Origin: a virus
DNA length: 64,000 nt
Virus record (IMG/VR): IMGVR_UViG_3300035680_001201
Span: 62,001-126,000 of that record
Reading direction: 5' to 3' (one strand)
Shown in pieces: positions 51,601-59,069 of this stretch (the first letter of the stretch is position 1; every line of letters begins with the position of its first letter). Under the pieces are notes generated by a model that saw nothing but the letters and a program-made list of their open reading frames with translations, had not been told where the DNA came from and made no database searches. Position numbers and translations under genes: made by a program.

Positions 51601-52616
51601 TCGTTGTATTTAAGTTCGAATGGCTCACTAATAATCTTACCAGACAAACGTCCCTTTAGAGTCTCACTATAAGTCTCTACAGTAGGACGAATTACAATAC
51701 CCTCAGCTAGATTACCATTCTCATAAACGAGATTGTTGGCAAAATTCTGCAATTCTTGAAGAGTCCTGTCGAAAAAAGTACCATCCTCAATGGTTTCAAC
51801 AACAGGAATATCATTCACATCACAAAATCTCAAAAGCTCGTTACGATCAAGATACTTGTAGTTATCAATGTCAAATAGATTGAATGCACGAAACTGAATA
51901 TCCTTAACCCCAAGTAGATTTCCTTGAATGCCAGGTCCGTAAACCTCACCTTGAATGGCAAGGTTACGACCATCATTCTTCAATTTGGTCTCAAGATCAT
52001 ACTTTCTAGCAACACCCCAAAAACTATTCTTATCGTCTTCTTTGAGTTGATAGTTTCGACTACAAACACCAAATCCAACATCGTTCTTGTAGAAGTAAGT
52101 TCCACTGCTACCATCCACCTTCACAGTAATATAGTATGGCTTTCCGGTAAGCTCTTGAATGATCTCGGGATTGTTCTTAATGTTGTCTTCATCCGTCTTA
52201 CGAAGATATGAAGGCATAAGACCATATACTTGTCCAGAAAGTTGTGCAGAAAGAGGCTTCTCATAGTGTTTAGCGTAAACATATTGACTTACATCACTTC
52301 CGATAACATCTGGCTCTGTAAACACAACGGTATCATGTCCAAGAGTCTTGAATAAACTCATGGGAAATGCGATACCCTGACTGATTTGACCACGAAGTTT
52401 GACGGTCTTAATACGGAAATTCTTGTTACGCAAGAACTCATATATGGGTTTGTCTTCAAGAACGCTATCAACGCAAATATAGATGCAAAGATCACCTTTC
52501 TTAAATTCACCTTTTTTAATACATACCTGCCACCCTTTGATCTTGGCGAGTTCAAGAGCGTCAGCATTTGGGTGAGGAATTACCTCAGCGATTTCTTCGA
52601 TTGTAGCAACTTTCAT
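51597..52616 (-). CDS. RNA ligase with N-terminal OB domain (Rnl5/DraRnl-like)
   Basis: 339 residues. Residues 1-125 (MKVATIEEIAEVIPHPNADA, WQVCIKKGEFKKGD) form an OB-type domain as in Deinococcus RNA ligase. The ligase core follows: TVKVDGSSGTYF (nucleotidyl lysine Lys166), FRAFNLFDID (motif IIIa), AEGIVIRP (IV), and SGKIISEPFELKYND (V). It seals nicks, probably in RNA or RNA-DNA. It has its own promoter with the start codon six bases after the -10, and a terminator for the upstream gene sits directly before. Confidence 0.9.
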   Translation of the reverse strand: MKVATIEEIAEVIPHPNADALELAKIKGWQVCIKKGEFKKGDLCIYICVDSVLEDKPIYEFLRNKNFRIKTVKLRGQISQGIAFPMSLFKTLGHDTVVFTEPDVIGSDVSQYVYAKHYEKPLSAQLSGQVYGLMPSYLRKTDEDNIKNNPEIIQELTGKPYYITVKVDGSSGTYFYKNDVGFGVCSRNYQLKEDDKNSFWGVARKYDLETKLKNDGRNLAIQGEVYGPGIQGNLLGVKDIQFRAFNLFDIDNYKYLDRNELLRFCDVNDIPVVETIEDGTFFDRTLQELQNFANNLVYENGNLAEGIVIRPTVETYSETLKGRLSGKIISEPFELKYND

Positions 52617-52622
52617 AACCGT

Positions 52623-52650
52623 ATGTTACTCTATATATGGTTTAAGTCAA
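52623..52650 (-). promoter_or_regulatory. Sigma70-like promoter abutting the RNA ligase start
   Basis: Reading leftward: TTGACT (52650-52645), 16 bases, TAACAT (52628-52623), six bases, ATG. It is packed directly after the terminator of the DUF262-HNH gene. Confidence 0.7.
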
Positions 52651-52651
52651 T

Positions 52652-52676
52652 AAAAAACCCACCTTTCGGTGGGTTT
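52652..52676 (-). terminator. Intrinsic terminator of the DUF262-HNH gene
   Basis: Nine-base stem AAACCCACC / GGTGGGTTT around a four-base loop (GAAA read leftward), followed on the minus strand by a T run. It lies 9 bases after the stop at 52685. Confidence 0.88.
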
Positions 52677-52684
52677 GTGTGGTG

Positions 52685-54271
52685 TTAAACTGTTTTTTCT
52701 TTTAGATATTCATCGTAATGTTGAGAACCTTGTTTTAGGTTATCAAATTTGTTGATCAACACAGTGTTGTCAACTGATGATTCACCGCCTTTTGCGTGAG
52801 CAAGTACGTGTCCTTTTACAAGAGTGTCAATTGACATAACATGTCCTGTAATTGCGTCCCGACCATCTTGACGAGCATACACGGTGAGTGCTTCTTTGTC
52901 AGAAATAGTACGACGTTTATCTTTCAAAATGATTCCAAGATTCTTAAGTTGAGTTGGATCACTCACGATTGGTTCAAAAACCTTTTCCCATTCGTTAAAG
53001 ATACCTTCCAATTCATCTTTGTTACGATGTGCCTTACGAGTTTTGAGACCGTATGCGCTTTCAACTGGTCTTCCGGTTACAGGATCAATTTGAACCACCA
53101 ATTTATTTTGTACTGGATCAAATGTCTTTACCTGAGACAAATCAGAGTGAGTGAGCCAAAACCACATAAAGAACTTACGAGGATCTTCATATTCAACATC
53201 ATTATTCTTCAAATAGTATTTTTCAACGTGAAACAATAGAGAATACAAAGTGAACAATGTACCCTTGTTGAGAATCATACCCGAATTCCGCGTAACATCA
53301 TTAAGTTGAACCATAGTATGAATTAAACTCAAACGATCTTTAACAGTATTCAGTAGTTTACGGAAACTTCCTTCCTTAGAATATCGTTCATACATTGCAT
53401 CCAATGATTGAATTCCTACAGTAAAGTGTGTATTCTTGTCAAAGTCGTCCTCAAACAAACACAACTCAGCAAGAGTACGTTCCATTTCGTATCGACCGAA
53501 ACTGATTTTAGTCCATCGTCCAACGTTTTTGCCAGAAGAAGATGTAATCACTTCAAACAAGGGATGCAACTTAAATGTTTTATGTGGTTCTGCATCGAAA
53601 CGTGCGGTTTTACGAATTGCTACACATGCTTCACCACCAAATGCGTTACGCATTTCTTGGTCATTCAATTTGGTCTTATTGTTAATCTTGCGGAAAATAT
53701 CTGCAATTTCATCAATAGGATAGTTGACGTATAGTGAAACGTCAAATGTGCGTTCAACAAGCACGTCTTCAAGATATGAGTCCAGTTCTGGATTATATTG
53801 TCGAAGGTTACTCAGTTCTTTCCATGTCAATCCTCCAATATTGAGAATCTTTCCATGATATGGAACTACAATGTCTTCATCAAGATGATATTTGCTGTCA
53901 TCTTGAAAAAAGTCATAAATAGAACGAAGACGTTGACCGCCTTCTACCACTTGCAACTTTACATGTCCGGTGTCATCCATAACTTCACGAATATGAAGTT
54001 TATCAAAATGGCTAAATCCGTCTTTACCGAATAGGGTGGATACCCATTGTCTTCCAAACCCAGACCAACTTGTTACTTGAGCACGTTGATAATCTTCTGG
54101 GAATTCAAATGATTTAGATTTGAATGTGTTGATGATATACTTTAACGAGTAATGTTTACGTTCAACACGTTTGTTTTGATTTTGAACAACAATTCCGGTT
54201 GTAATAACCTTGTCGATCTTTTCCTGCGTTTTTGAACCCTGAATAGGGGTTTTATACAATTTTTCTGTCAT
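52685..54271 (-). CDS. DUF262 (ParB-like) and HNH nuclease-like protein
   Basis: 528 residues. Residues 40-130 carry a DUF262-type domain: FEFPEDYQRAQVTSW and LQVVEGGQRLRSIYDFF (usually DGQQR; here EGGQR). DIFRKINNKTKLNDQEMRNA is the second conserved block. The end (from about 464) is HNH-like: AITGHVMSI, KGHVLAHAKGGESSVDNTVL and FDNLKQG. This build resembles GmrSD/SspE-type enzymes that cut modified foreign DNA or sense nucleotides. In a phage it could exclude other phages or attack host DNA. It has a 130-base leader region and a strong terminator. Confidence 0.75.
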   Translation of the reverse strand: MTEKLYKTPIQGSKTQEKIDKVITTGIVVQNQNKRVERKHYSLKYIINTFKSKSFEFPEDYQRAQVTSWSGFGRQWVSTLFGKDGFSHFDKLHIREVMDDTGHVKLQVVEGGQRLRSIYDFFQDDSKYHLDEDIVVPYHGKILNIGGLTWKELSNLRQYNPELDSYLEDVLVERTFDVSLYVNYPIDEIADIFRKINNKTKLNDQEMRNAFGGEACVAIRKTARFDAEPHKTFKLHPLFEVITSSSGKNVGRWTKISFGRYEMERTLAELCLFEDDFDKNTHFTVGIQSLDAMYERYSKEGSFRKLLNTVKDRLSLIHTMVQLNDVTRNSGMILNKGTLFTLYSLLFHVEKYYLKNNDVEYEDPRKFFMWFWLTHSDLSQVKTFDPVQNKLVVQIDPVTGRPVESAYGLKTRKAHRNKDELEGIFNEWEKVFEPIVSDPTQLKNLGIILKDKRRTISDKEALTVYARQDGRDAITGHVMSIDTLVKGHVLAHAKGGESSVDNTVLINKFDNLKQGSQHYDEYLKEKTV

Positions 54272-54401
54272 ATGTTTATATCCTTTTCTAAGGACTAATA
54301 TTGTATTCGTTTATATAACTGTCTTGATCAATCACGTTAATCTCCGTTGACCAATTTTGTTATATCTGTAAGTACAACATCGTGTCCTCACATAAGATAT
54401 A
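54272..54401 (-). other. Leader region of the DUF262-HNH gene
   Basis: 130 bases without a recognised gene. On the minus strand a GTG preceded by GGAG opens a possible 15-residue peptide (MIDQDSYINEYNISP) that stops 28 bases before the ATG at 54271. CCTTAGAAAAGG could form a small hairpin, and AAAGGA serves as a possible ribosome-binding site. I see no clear promoter. Confidence 0.3.
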
Positions 54402-54620
54402 TCACACACATTCCTCAAGCACTTCTTTTTTTGTTGTTGTAGAATTTTTATTTTGATCGTAATACTTTTCCGCCTTTTCAATTACAGATTTAATAAAGTC
54501 ATCTGTGAGTCCCGACGACTTTTTATTTGTGATATCTTCGGTGACAGCAACTTGCTTCCATTTTGGAAGTTTATTGAATTCTTCGTTGTAAATTGTCTTA
54601 TAAATTTCTCGCATTGTCAT
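54402..54620 (-). CDS. Small unknown protein
   Basis: 72 residues (MTMREIYKTIYNEEFNKLPK). Helical and charged; KQVAVTEDITNKKSSGLTDD in the middle. It follows the zinc-ribbon gene by 5 bases and shares its promoter. No family recognised. Confidence 0.6.
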   Translation of the reverse strand: MTMREIYKTIYNEEFNKLPKWKQVAVTEDITNKKSSGLTDDFIKSVIEKAEKYYDQNKNSTTTKKEVLEECV

Positions 54621-54625
54621 ATTGA

Positions 54626-54877
54626 TTAAAAAGAGGTTGAAATTCGACTTGCATAACCCATGTTGCTTCCCTTGTTCATACGATAGGAAACCTTACTATA
54701 ATTATCAAACGCTGCCTTGGTTGTCACAACAATACTTCCAGCAGTTTTGTGTCCGTAATGAACGTATCCATAAGGTTTCTTTTTTTGTGCAATACGTTCG
54801 CCACATGACAAACATACCTTGAATCCGAGATTCAATCTTTCTTCGGGAATATAATTTCCACAGCCACAGTTTTTCAT
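54626..54877 (-). CDS. Zinc-ribbon protein (DksA/TraR-like cysteine motif)
   Basis: 83 residues from the ATG at 54877. MKNCGCGNYIPEERLNLGFK then VCLSCGERIA gives the C-C...CxxC finger and 'IP..R' pattern of DksA/TraR proteins, but the coiled-coil part is absent. The rest (YVHYGHKTAGSIVVTTKAAF) is distinct. It may contact RNA polymerase or another nucleic-acid enzyme. A consensus promoter lies directly upstream. Confidence 0.65.
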   Translation of the reverse strand: MKNCGCGNYIPEERLNLGFKVCLSCGERIAQKKKPYGYVHYGHKTAGSIVVTTKAAFDNYSKVSYRMNKGSNMGYASRISTSF

Positions 54878-54886
54878 GATGTTTTT

Positions 54887-54914
54887 ATTATAATCACAAA
54901 GACCCAAATGTCAA
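54887..54914 (-). promoter_or_regulatory. Consensus sigma70-like promoter close to the zinc-ribbon start
   Basis: Reading leftward: TTGACA (54914-54909), 16 bases, TATAAT (54892-54887), then nine bases to the ATG. Both boxes match the consensus exactly. The leader would be at most two or three bases. Confidence 0.75.
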
Positions 54915-55012
54915 CAATTTTGTAAAGGAGGTGTAAAATAAAAAACTAACAAGTAATTGAACCATATGTATCTTTGAACATCAGCGTCAAGCTGAACCAC
55001 GAAAGGAAATTT

Positions 55013-55315
55013 ATGAAGTATGTTTTGTTAGTATTATTGACTGCAGTTGCTTTAAATGCCCAAGAAGGTCCAAAGGGTCAACCTCCCGGTGAAGGCCGTC
55101 CTCCACGCCCAAAATTGACAGAGGAACAAAAGAAACAACGTGATTCTATTGTTTCAAAGTATGACGCAAACAAGGATGGCAAATTGGATAAGGAAGAACG
55201 TCTCAAGGTCAGTGACGAAGATCGTAAGACTTTGAGAAGTTTTGGTCCACCTCCTGGCGGTCCAAGAGGTCCAAAGAAAGATGGTCCGCCACCAACTAAA
55301 CCGAAGAAGCATTAA
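55013..55315 (+). CDS. Secreted proline-rich protein with EF-hand-like motif
   Basis: 100 residues from the ATG at 55013, preceded by GAAAGGAAA, one of the few Shine-Dalgarno-like sites here. MKYVLLVLLTAVALNAQ is a signal peptide. The mature protein is Pro/Gly-rich at both ends (GQPPGEGRPPRP, GPPPGGPRGPKK), with DANKDGKLDKEE between as a single EF-hand calcium loop. Such proteins are common in some environmental bacteria and odd in a phage, so it may have been acquired from a host. Function unknown. Confidence 0.65.
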   Translation: MKYVLLVLLTAVALNAQEGPKGQPPGEGRPPRPKLTEEQKKQRDSIVSKYDANKDGKLDKEERLKVSDEDRKTLRSFGPPPGGPRGPKKDGPPPTKPKKH

Positions 55316-55321
55316 ACAAAC

Positions 55322-55346
55322 AACCTCACTTTATAGTGGGGTTTTT
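55322..55346 (+). terminator. Intrinsic terminator of the EF-hand-like gene
   Basis: Stem ACCTCACT / AGTGGGGT (one G-T pair) around TTAT, then a run of T. It lies seven bases after the stop and overlaps the end of the convergent holin-like gene. Confidence 0.8.
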
Positions 55347-55671
55347 ATCTATTACGTCTTCTCTTTTTTCTTGTGGGTTTCTTTTTATTACCGCTGACTT
55401 TTTCCAAGAACATTTCGCTTACTATTTCTACTAATTTTAGACCTAAGAATCCTACGATGAAAGCAATACCATTTTGATGTTTAACATTGGTAATATTTAG
55501 AGTATCTACCAATACAGGTGTTAAGAAATTAGCTGAAGCCATACCGCCTACCAATGATAATACTACAGATTTTACATCTGTTTTAGCTGCTTTTGTTGCC
55601 ATCAATATTGCACCGAATAAACCACTGAACAAGAATCCTATTTGTATACCGTATTTTTGTAATTGTTCCAT
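55345..55671 (-). CDS. Holin-like small membrane protein
   Basis: 108 residues with about three hydrophobic segments (8-26, 34-58, 66-88) and a very basic tail (KKKPTRKKRRRNR). This layout is typical of holins, which form the membrane lesion that releases the endolysin. It lies four bases after the gene for a sensor-like membrane protein, which shares a basic tail. No motif proves it is a holin. Confidence 0.55.
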   Translation of the reverse strand: MEQLQKYGIQIGFLFSGLFGAILMATKAAKTDVKSVVLSLVGGMASANFLTPVLVDTLNITNVKHQNGIAFIVGFLGLKLVEIVSEMFLEKVSGNKKKPTRKKRRRNR

Positions 55672-55674
55672 ATG

Positions 55675-56307
55675 CTATTTCTTCCGGTTACTTTTTCTTT
55701 TTGTTTTTGTAACGGATTTTATAACAGGTTTAATTTCGTGCTTTATTAGAACTATTAATCCTAATATTATGAAACTGAGTGTATATAAATATATGTTTAA
55801 TAAAGTTAATTCATCTTTAATAATAGTTTCTGAACTATCATTGATTAACGTTTTGAATGTTTGATTGTTATCATATATTCTTTTTTTGTACCCCAAGTAT
55901 TTTTCACTGAAAAATGCTTTATTATCCATCTTTTCAAACGCTGCATTTTCTACATCTTTAGCCAAATCATTGCTAATATCCAATCCTTTTCTAAATTCTT
56001 TGGTTTCATCTTGGGTTAATAATTTAGATGTAAATACTTCTTCATTAAAGTATTTTTCTCGTTCTTTTAAATGGTCATTGAATTGATTGAGAAAATTCTT
56101 ATCACCAGTGGTTGTATAAGCCGCACCTAAGTAAGTTAATAAATCAGTGGACTTACGCAAGTATAGTGTTATATCTCTGCCAAATCTAAATCTGGTATAT
56201 CCATGTTCTATATCTTTGATGCATGATATGGATAATATGGTAATAATTGCTACGGGTAATAATACAAACCATAGATAAGACTTTATTTTTGTAATAACAG
56301 TGTTCAT
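55675..56307 (-). CDS. Membrane protein with chemoreceptor-type periplasmic sensor domain
   Basis: 210 residues. One membrane helix near 11-29, a periplasmic helical domain of about 135 residues, a second membrane helix near 168-188, and a short basic cytoplasmic tail (KTKRKSNRKK). The segment LRKSTDLLTYLGAAYTTTGD then KNFLNQFNDHLKERE resembles the four-helix sensor domain of methyl-accepting chemotaxis proteins (sDdLT..AR.YV.TGD..Y...Y...L..R). No HAMP or signalling domain follows. It may sense a periplasmic signal and control the holin-like protein next to it. Confidence 0.6.
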   Translation of the reverse strand: MNTVITKIKSYLWFVLLPVAIITILSISCIKDIEHGYTRFRFGRDITLYLRKSTDLLTYLGAAYTTTGDKNFLNQFNDHLKEREKYFNEEVFTSKLLTQDETKEFRKGLDISNDLAKDVENAAFEKMDNKAFFSEKYLGYKKRIYDNNQTFKTLINDSSETIIKDELTLLNIYLYTLSFIILGLIVLIKHEIKPVIKSVTKTKRKSNRKK

Positions 56308-56316
56308 ATGTTATTA

Positions 56317-56325
56317 TATAAATAT
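56317..56325 (-). promoter_or_regulatory. ATATTTATA element before the sensor/holin pair
   Basis: Reads ATATTTATA on the minus strand, nine bases before the ATG at 56307. It lies directly after the terminator of the upstream RNA ligase gene, as expected for a promoter. Confidence 0.4.
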
Positions 56326-56328
56326 TAT

Positions 56329-56360
56329 AAAAAAATAAAACCCACTAAATTAATAGTGGG
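56329..56360 (-). terminator. Intrinsic terminator of the Rnl1-like RNA ligase gene
   Basis: Perfect seven-base stem CCCACTA / TAGTGGG with a six-base loop, followed on the minus strand by TTTTATTTTTTT. It lies 10 bases after the stop at 56371. Confidence 0.85.
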
Positions 56361-56370
56361 GGGTATCGTT

Positions 56371-57477
56371 TTAGTTCTTCAATACTTGAAATAGTAACTT
56401 CTTATATTCTTCCTTGCCTAACGACTTACCATCAAGCAACTTGAACAAAAATGAAGCTCTATTAGTATTACCATAAGCTGAAATTACTTGTTCAGCCTGT
56501 AACTTACGAGTAGGTAGAGTCTTGAGTCTGTTATTCACAAAATCATTCATCCCACTCACAATTAGATCAACTTCCTTCTTGGCATCACAAATACGGCTAA
56601 TCATGCCACGGCACTGTTCAGCCAATTCGTAATCGAAGGTGGTAAAGATATAGTTATAGAAAGTCTGATAGTCAGGCATACCTTGTTCTAACCAGACATC
56701 TATAACCTTTTCTATATTGCTTAGCTCGCTCTTCATATGATGTAGAGCAAGATACCACGCACCCTTTACCTTGTGAAGCATTTGGTCATTCTTTGAATAA
56801 ACAACTACACCTTCCTTACCTCTCCATTGGTCAACATCCTTTAACAGATCTTCAACACCAGAAAAAGTATAGGTAGGAGGGCGTTTGAGATGAAACTCAT
56901 TAGCCATCTCATTCAAACGGGATTGACACCACACAGAGTAGTGATCGTGATTTACCACGCCAACCAAATACCAGTCTGGTTCATCACCATAGTTCAACAC
57001 AATCTTGTTGATAGGACTAACCCACTCAAACAAAATAGAATAGTGCCAACTACCGTTTATATCGACGGGCAAACAAACATCAAGGGTCTTGAGAATAGTA
57101 TTCTTGAACAGTTCCAACTCATGACCATTAGCCATAGTAGAAGCATCAACAGTTCCACGGGTACGTAGAATGTATTTGCCGTTATGCTTGCTAACAATCA
57201 ACAATGAACCATCAAGCTTTTCAACCACGGTACAATGATTCAACGAATTGGGAACTGGAAAGTGTTCAGGATTCTCGCCCCAGTTGGTAAACTTTGGAAA
57301 GCCTGCACTGATAACTTCACCAGCATAATTCACAACCACACTACGCATGTGCTTGTTGTCTTGATGCCACTTGGTGCCGATATGTTGAGGTTGAATCAAA
57401 TAAACAATTTCACCATTAAGTGAATGTTCATGCACCATAAATTGTGAACGGTCTATAGTTGATATGTCTACGATCAT
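56371..57477 (-). CDS. RNA ligase, T4 Rnl1-like
   Basis: 368 residues, about the size of T4 Rnl1 (374). SAGFPKFTNWGENPEHFP precedes the adenylation lysine in VVEKLDGSLLIV (Lys87). ILRTRGTVDAS is motif Ia-like, LFEWVSPINKIVLNY motif III, KEGVVVYS motif IV, and HKVKGAWYLALHH motif V. In T4 this enzyme reseals tRNA cut by host anticodon nucleases. It forms a single-gene unit with its own start-abutting promoter and its own terminator. Confidence 0.88.
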   Translation of the reverse strand: MIVDISTIDRSQFMVHEHSLNGEIVYLIQPQHIGTKWHQDNKHMRSVVVNYAGEVISAGFPKFTNWGENPEHFPVPNSLNHCTVVEKLDGSLLIVSKHNGKYILRTRGTVDASTMANGHELELFKNTILKTLDVCLPVDINGSWHYSILFEWVSPINKIVLNYGDEPDWYLVGVVNHDHYSVWCQSRLNEMANEFHLKRPPTYTFSGVEDLLKDVDQWRGKEGVVVYSKNDQMLHKVKGAWYLALHHMKSELSNIEKVIDVWLEQGMPDYQTFYNYIFTTFDYELAEQCRGMISRICDAKKEVDLIVSGMNDFVNNRLKTLPTRKLQAEQVISAYGNTNRASFLFKLLDGKSLGKEEYKKLLFQVLKN

Positions 57478-57483
57478 ATTTTA

Positions 57484-57511
57484 ATCTTACCACACATTTA
57501 AGTTTTGTCAA
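57484..57511 (-). promoter_or_regulatory. Sigma70-like promoter abutting the Rnl1-like start
   Basis: Reading leftward: TTGACA (57511-57506), 16 bases ending GTGTGG, TAAGAT (57489-57484), six bases, ATG. Confidence 0.7.
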
Positions 57512-57540
57512 CTTCTTTTGAATCAATTTTCATCACACTC

Positions 57541-57549
57541 CTATTTATT
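57541..57549 (+). promoter_or_regulatory. CTATTTATT element before the homing endonuclease
   Basis: Ends three bases before the ATG at 57553; a one-base variant of the ATATTTATN element. Confidence 0.3.
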
Positions 57550-57552
57550 AGT

Positions 57553-58434
57553 ATGCATAACTTTTATACATATTTACTCATTGATCCACGTAACAATAAA
57601 CCATTTTATGTCGGTAAGGGAACAAAAAGAAGAATGACTATTCATGAACGAAAAACAAAATTGGGCAAAATTCCAAATAACAACATTTATTTGTATAACA
57701 AAATTAAAAAAATACTCAGCGGAGGATTAAACCTTAAATATAAGAAAGTAGTAAATAATGTTGAAGAGCATGTTGCTTTTTATTGGGAAAATCGTATTAT
57801 TAGTTGCCTCCGTCAAAAGGGATATGATCTGTGCAATGTAGGGGATGGTGGCAAAGCTACTAAAGGCAATTTAGGTAAAAAATGGTCTCCCGAAAGTAAA
57901 CAAAAAATGTCAGAAGCTAGAAAAGGATTTTTATCTTTACAGTGGTTTATAGAAAAACATGGCGTTGAGCAAGGCACTGAATTGTACAAAAAAAGAATTC
58001 ATACGCTAAAAAAATCACAAGTTGGTAGAAAACCCGCAGCTCCAATAACTGAAGAAACAAGAAATAAGTTGGTTATTTCACATTTGGGCAAAAAACAGTC
58101 TTTGGAAACCATAAAGAAACGAAGTAAATCAATGAAAGGAAAACTCAAAGGCTTCGTTCATACTGATGAGTTCAGAAAAAAAATTAGTATGGCTAAAAAA
58201 GGTATACCGTCTCCAATGAAAGGAAAAAAACATTCAATGAATAGCAGATTGCAAATGAAAAACTCCCATGTTAAAAACTATGTATTGGTGTCGCCGCAAG
58301 GAGAAGTTACCAATATCATATGTTTGAAAGACTTTTGTAAGTTACATGGTCTTAACTATGGCAATATGTCAAGCATGGCGACGGGTAATAGAAAAAGTTG
58401 TCACGGTTGGGTACGATATATTCCAATCCCATGA
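57553..58434 (+). CDS. GIY-YIG homing endonuclease with NUMOD3-type repeats
   Basis: 293 residues from the ATG at 57553. FYTYLLIDPRNNKPFYVGKG is the GIY-YIG core with catalytic Arg in TKRRM and Glu in HVAFYWENRII. Several NUMOD3-like repeats follow (GKKWSPESKQKMSEARKG, LGKKQSLETIKKRSKS, KGIPSPMKGKKHS), then a C-terminal DNA-binding unit (VLVSPQGEVTNIICLKDFCK). It is a freestanding mobile gene of the Seg/I-Tev type, opposite in strand to its neighbours. The nearby RNA ligase or 58501 gene could be the region it targets. Confidence 0.88.
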   Translation: MHNFYTYLLIDPRNNKPFYVGKGTKRRMTIHERKTKLGKIPNNNIYLYNKIKKILSGGLNLKYKKVVNNVEEHVAFYWENRIISCLRQKGYDLCNVGDGGKATKGNLGKKWSPESKQKMSEARKGFLSLQWFIEKHGVEQGTELYKKRIHTLKKSQVGRKPAAPITEETRNKLVISHLGKKQSLETIKKRSKSMKGKLKGFVHTDEFRKKISMAKKGIPSPMKGKKHSMNSRLQMKNSHVKNYVLVSPQGEVTNIICLKDFCKLHGLNYGNMSSMATGNRKSCHGWVRYIPIP

Positions 58435-58500
58435 GTGAGGTCAACCTTTTGAATGTCAATCTTCATTCAATCAATTTACCACGACTTTAAAGAAAGTCAA

Positions 58501-59019
58501 TCATAGAAAGGTTACATTTTCAAATCCAACGATACGACCACCCTTTGCATTAATATTATCACTAATCGTCACTTGATAAGTGTCTGGTCTAATTCCAGTA
58601 ATGTAGAGGTTCTCATACTTACGAGAACCCTGTTTAGCATTAACTTTCTTACCAACTACATCATCTGAAATAGTCAAAAAATTTTCCTTAACCCATTGCT
58701 TCAACATTTCATCTTCCAGAGACTTCTTGACATAGATCATATCATCCAAAATATCTACAAGTCCAGCATCTGGCTCAAGATAGATCTTAGATTTTAGATA
58801 TTCTGCCAAATTATAACCATCCAAGTCATATTCAAAGAGACAATTAAAAATGTCATCTTCATATGTCTCACGTGGCTCATCAGCAGTGATAGACTCATTC
58901 CATTTCTGGTAGTTATCAACCATCCTAACAAATGCCTTGTTGGCACGATTAACAGTCTTCTCACTGAGTACAGGACGCTTTACTGCATCTTTTAGGTTCA
59001 TATAGGTTTGTTCACTCAT
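58501..59019 (-). CDS. Unknown phage protein
   Basis: 172 residues (MSEQTYMNLKDAVKRPVLSE). Helical first two thirds; the last 60 residues form a small beta domain (KKVNAKQGSRKYENLYITGI, DTYQVTISDNINAKGG). A start-abutting promoter precedes it. The 66-base gap after it (58435-58500) has two short inverted repeats but no clear terminator. No family recognised. Confidence 0.65.
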   Translation of the reverse strand: MSEQTYMNLKDAVKRPVLSEKTVNRANKAFVRMVDNYQKWNESITADEPRETYEDDIFNCLFEYDLDGYNLAEYLKSKIYLEPDAGLVDILDDMIYVKKSLEDEMLKQWVKENFLTISDDVVGKKVNAKQGSRKYENLYITGIRPDTYQVTISDNINAKGGRIVGFENVTFL

Positions 59020-59025
59020 AAGTCT

Positions 59026-59054
59026 AGATTACTACACACTTTATAACAAGTCAA
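59026..59054 (-). promoter_or_regulatory. Sigma70-like promoter abutting the 59019 gene
   Basis: Reading leftward: TTGACT (59054-59049), 17 bases containing GTGTGTAG, TAATCT (59031-59026), six bases, ATG. Confidence 0.65.
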
Positions 59055-59069
59055 GAAACTTTTTTAGGT

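Noticed and set aside
54923-54935. Near-perfect Shine-Dalgarno (AAAGGAGGTG) in the gap before the EF-hand-like gene
   Set aside because: No start codon follows at a usable distance; the sequence may be a relic.
58435-58500. Two short inverted repeats after the homing endonuclease as a terminator
   Set aside because: The stems are six to seven bases, AT-rich, and neither is followed by a clear T run.
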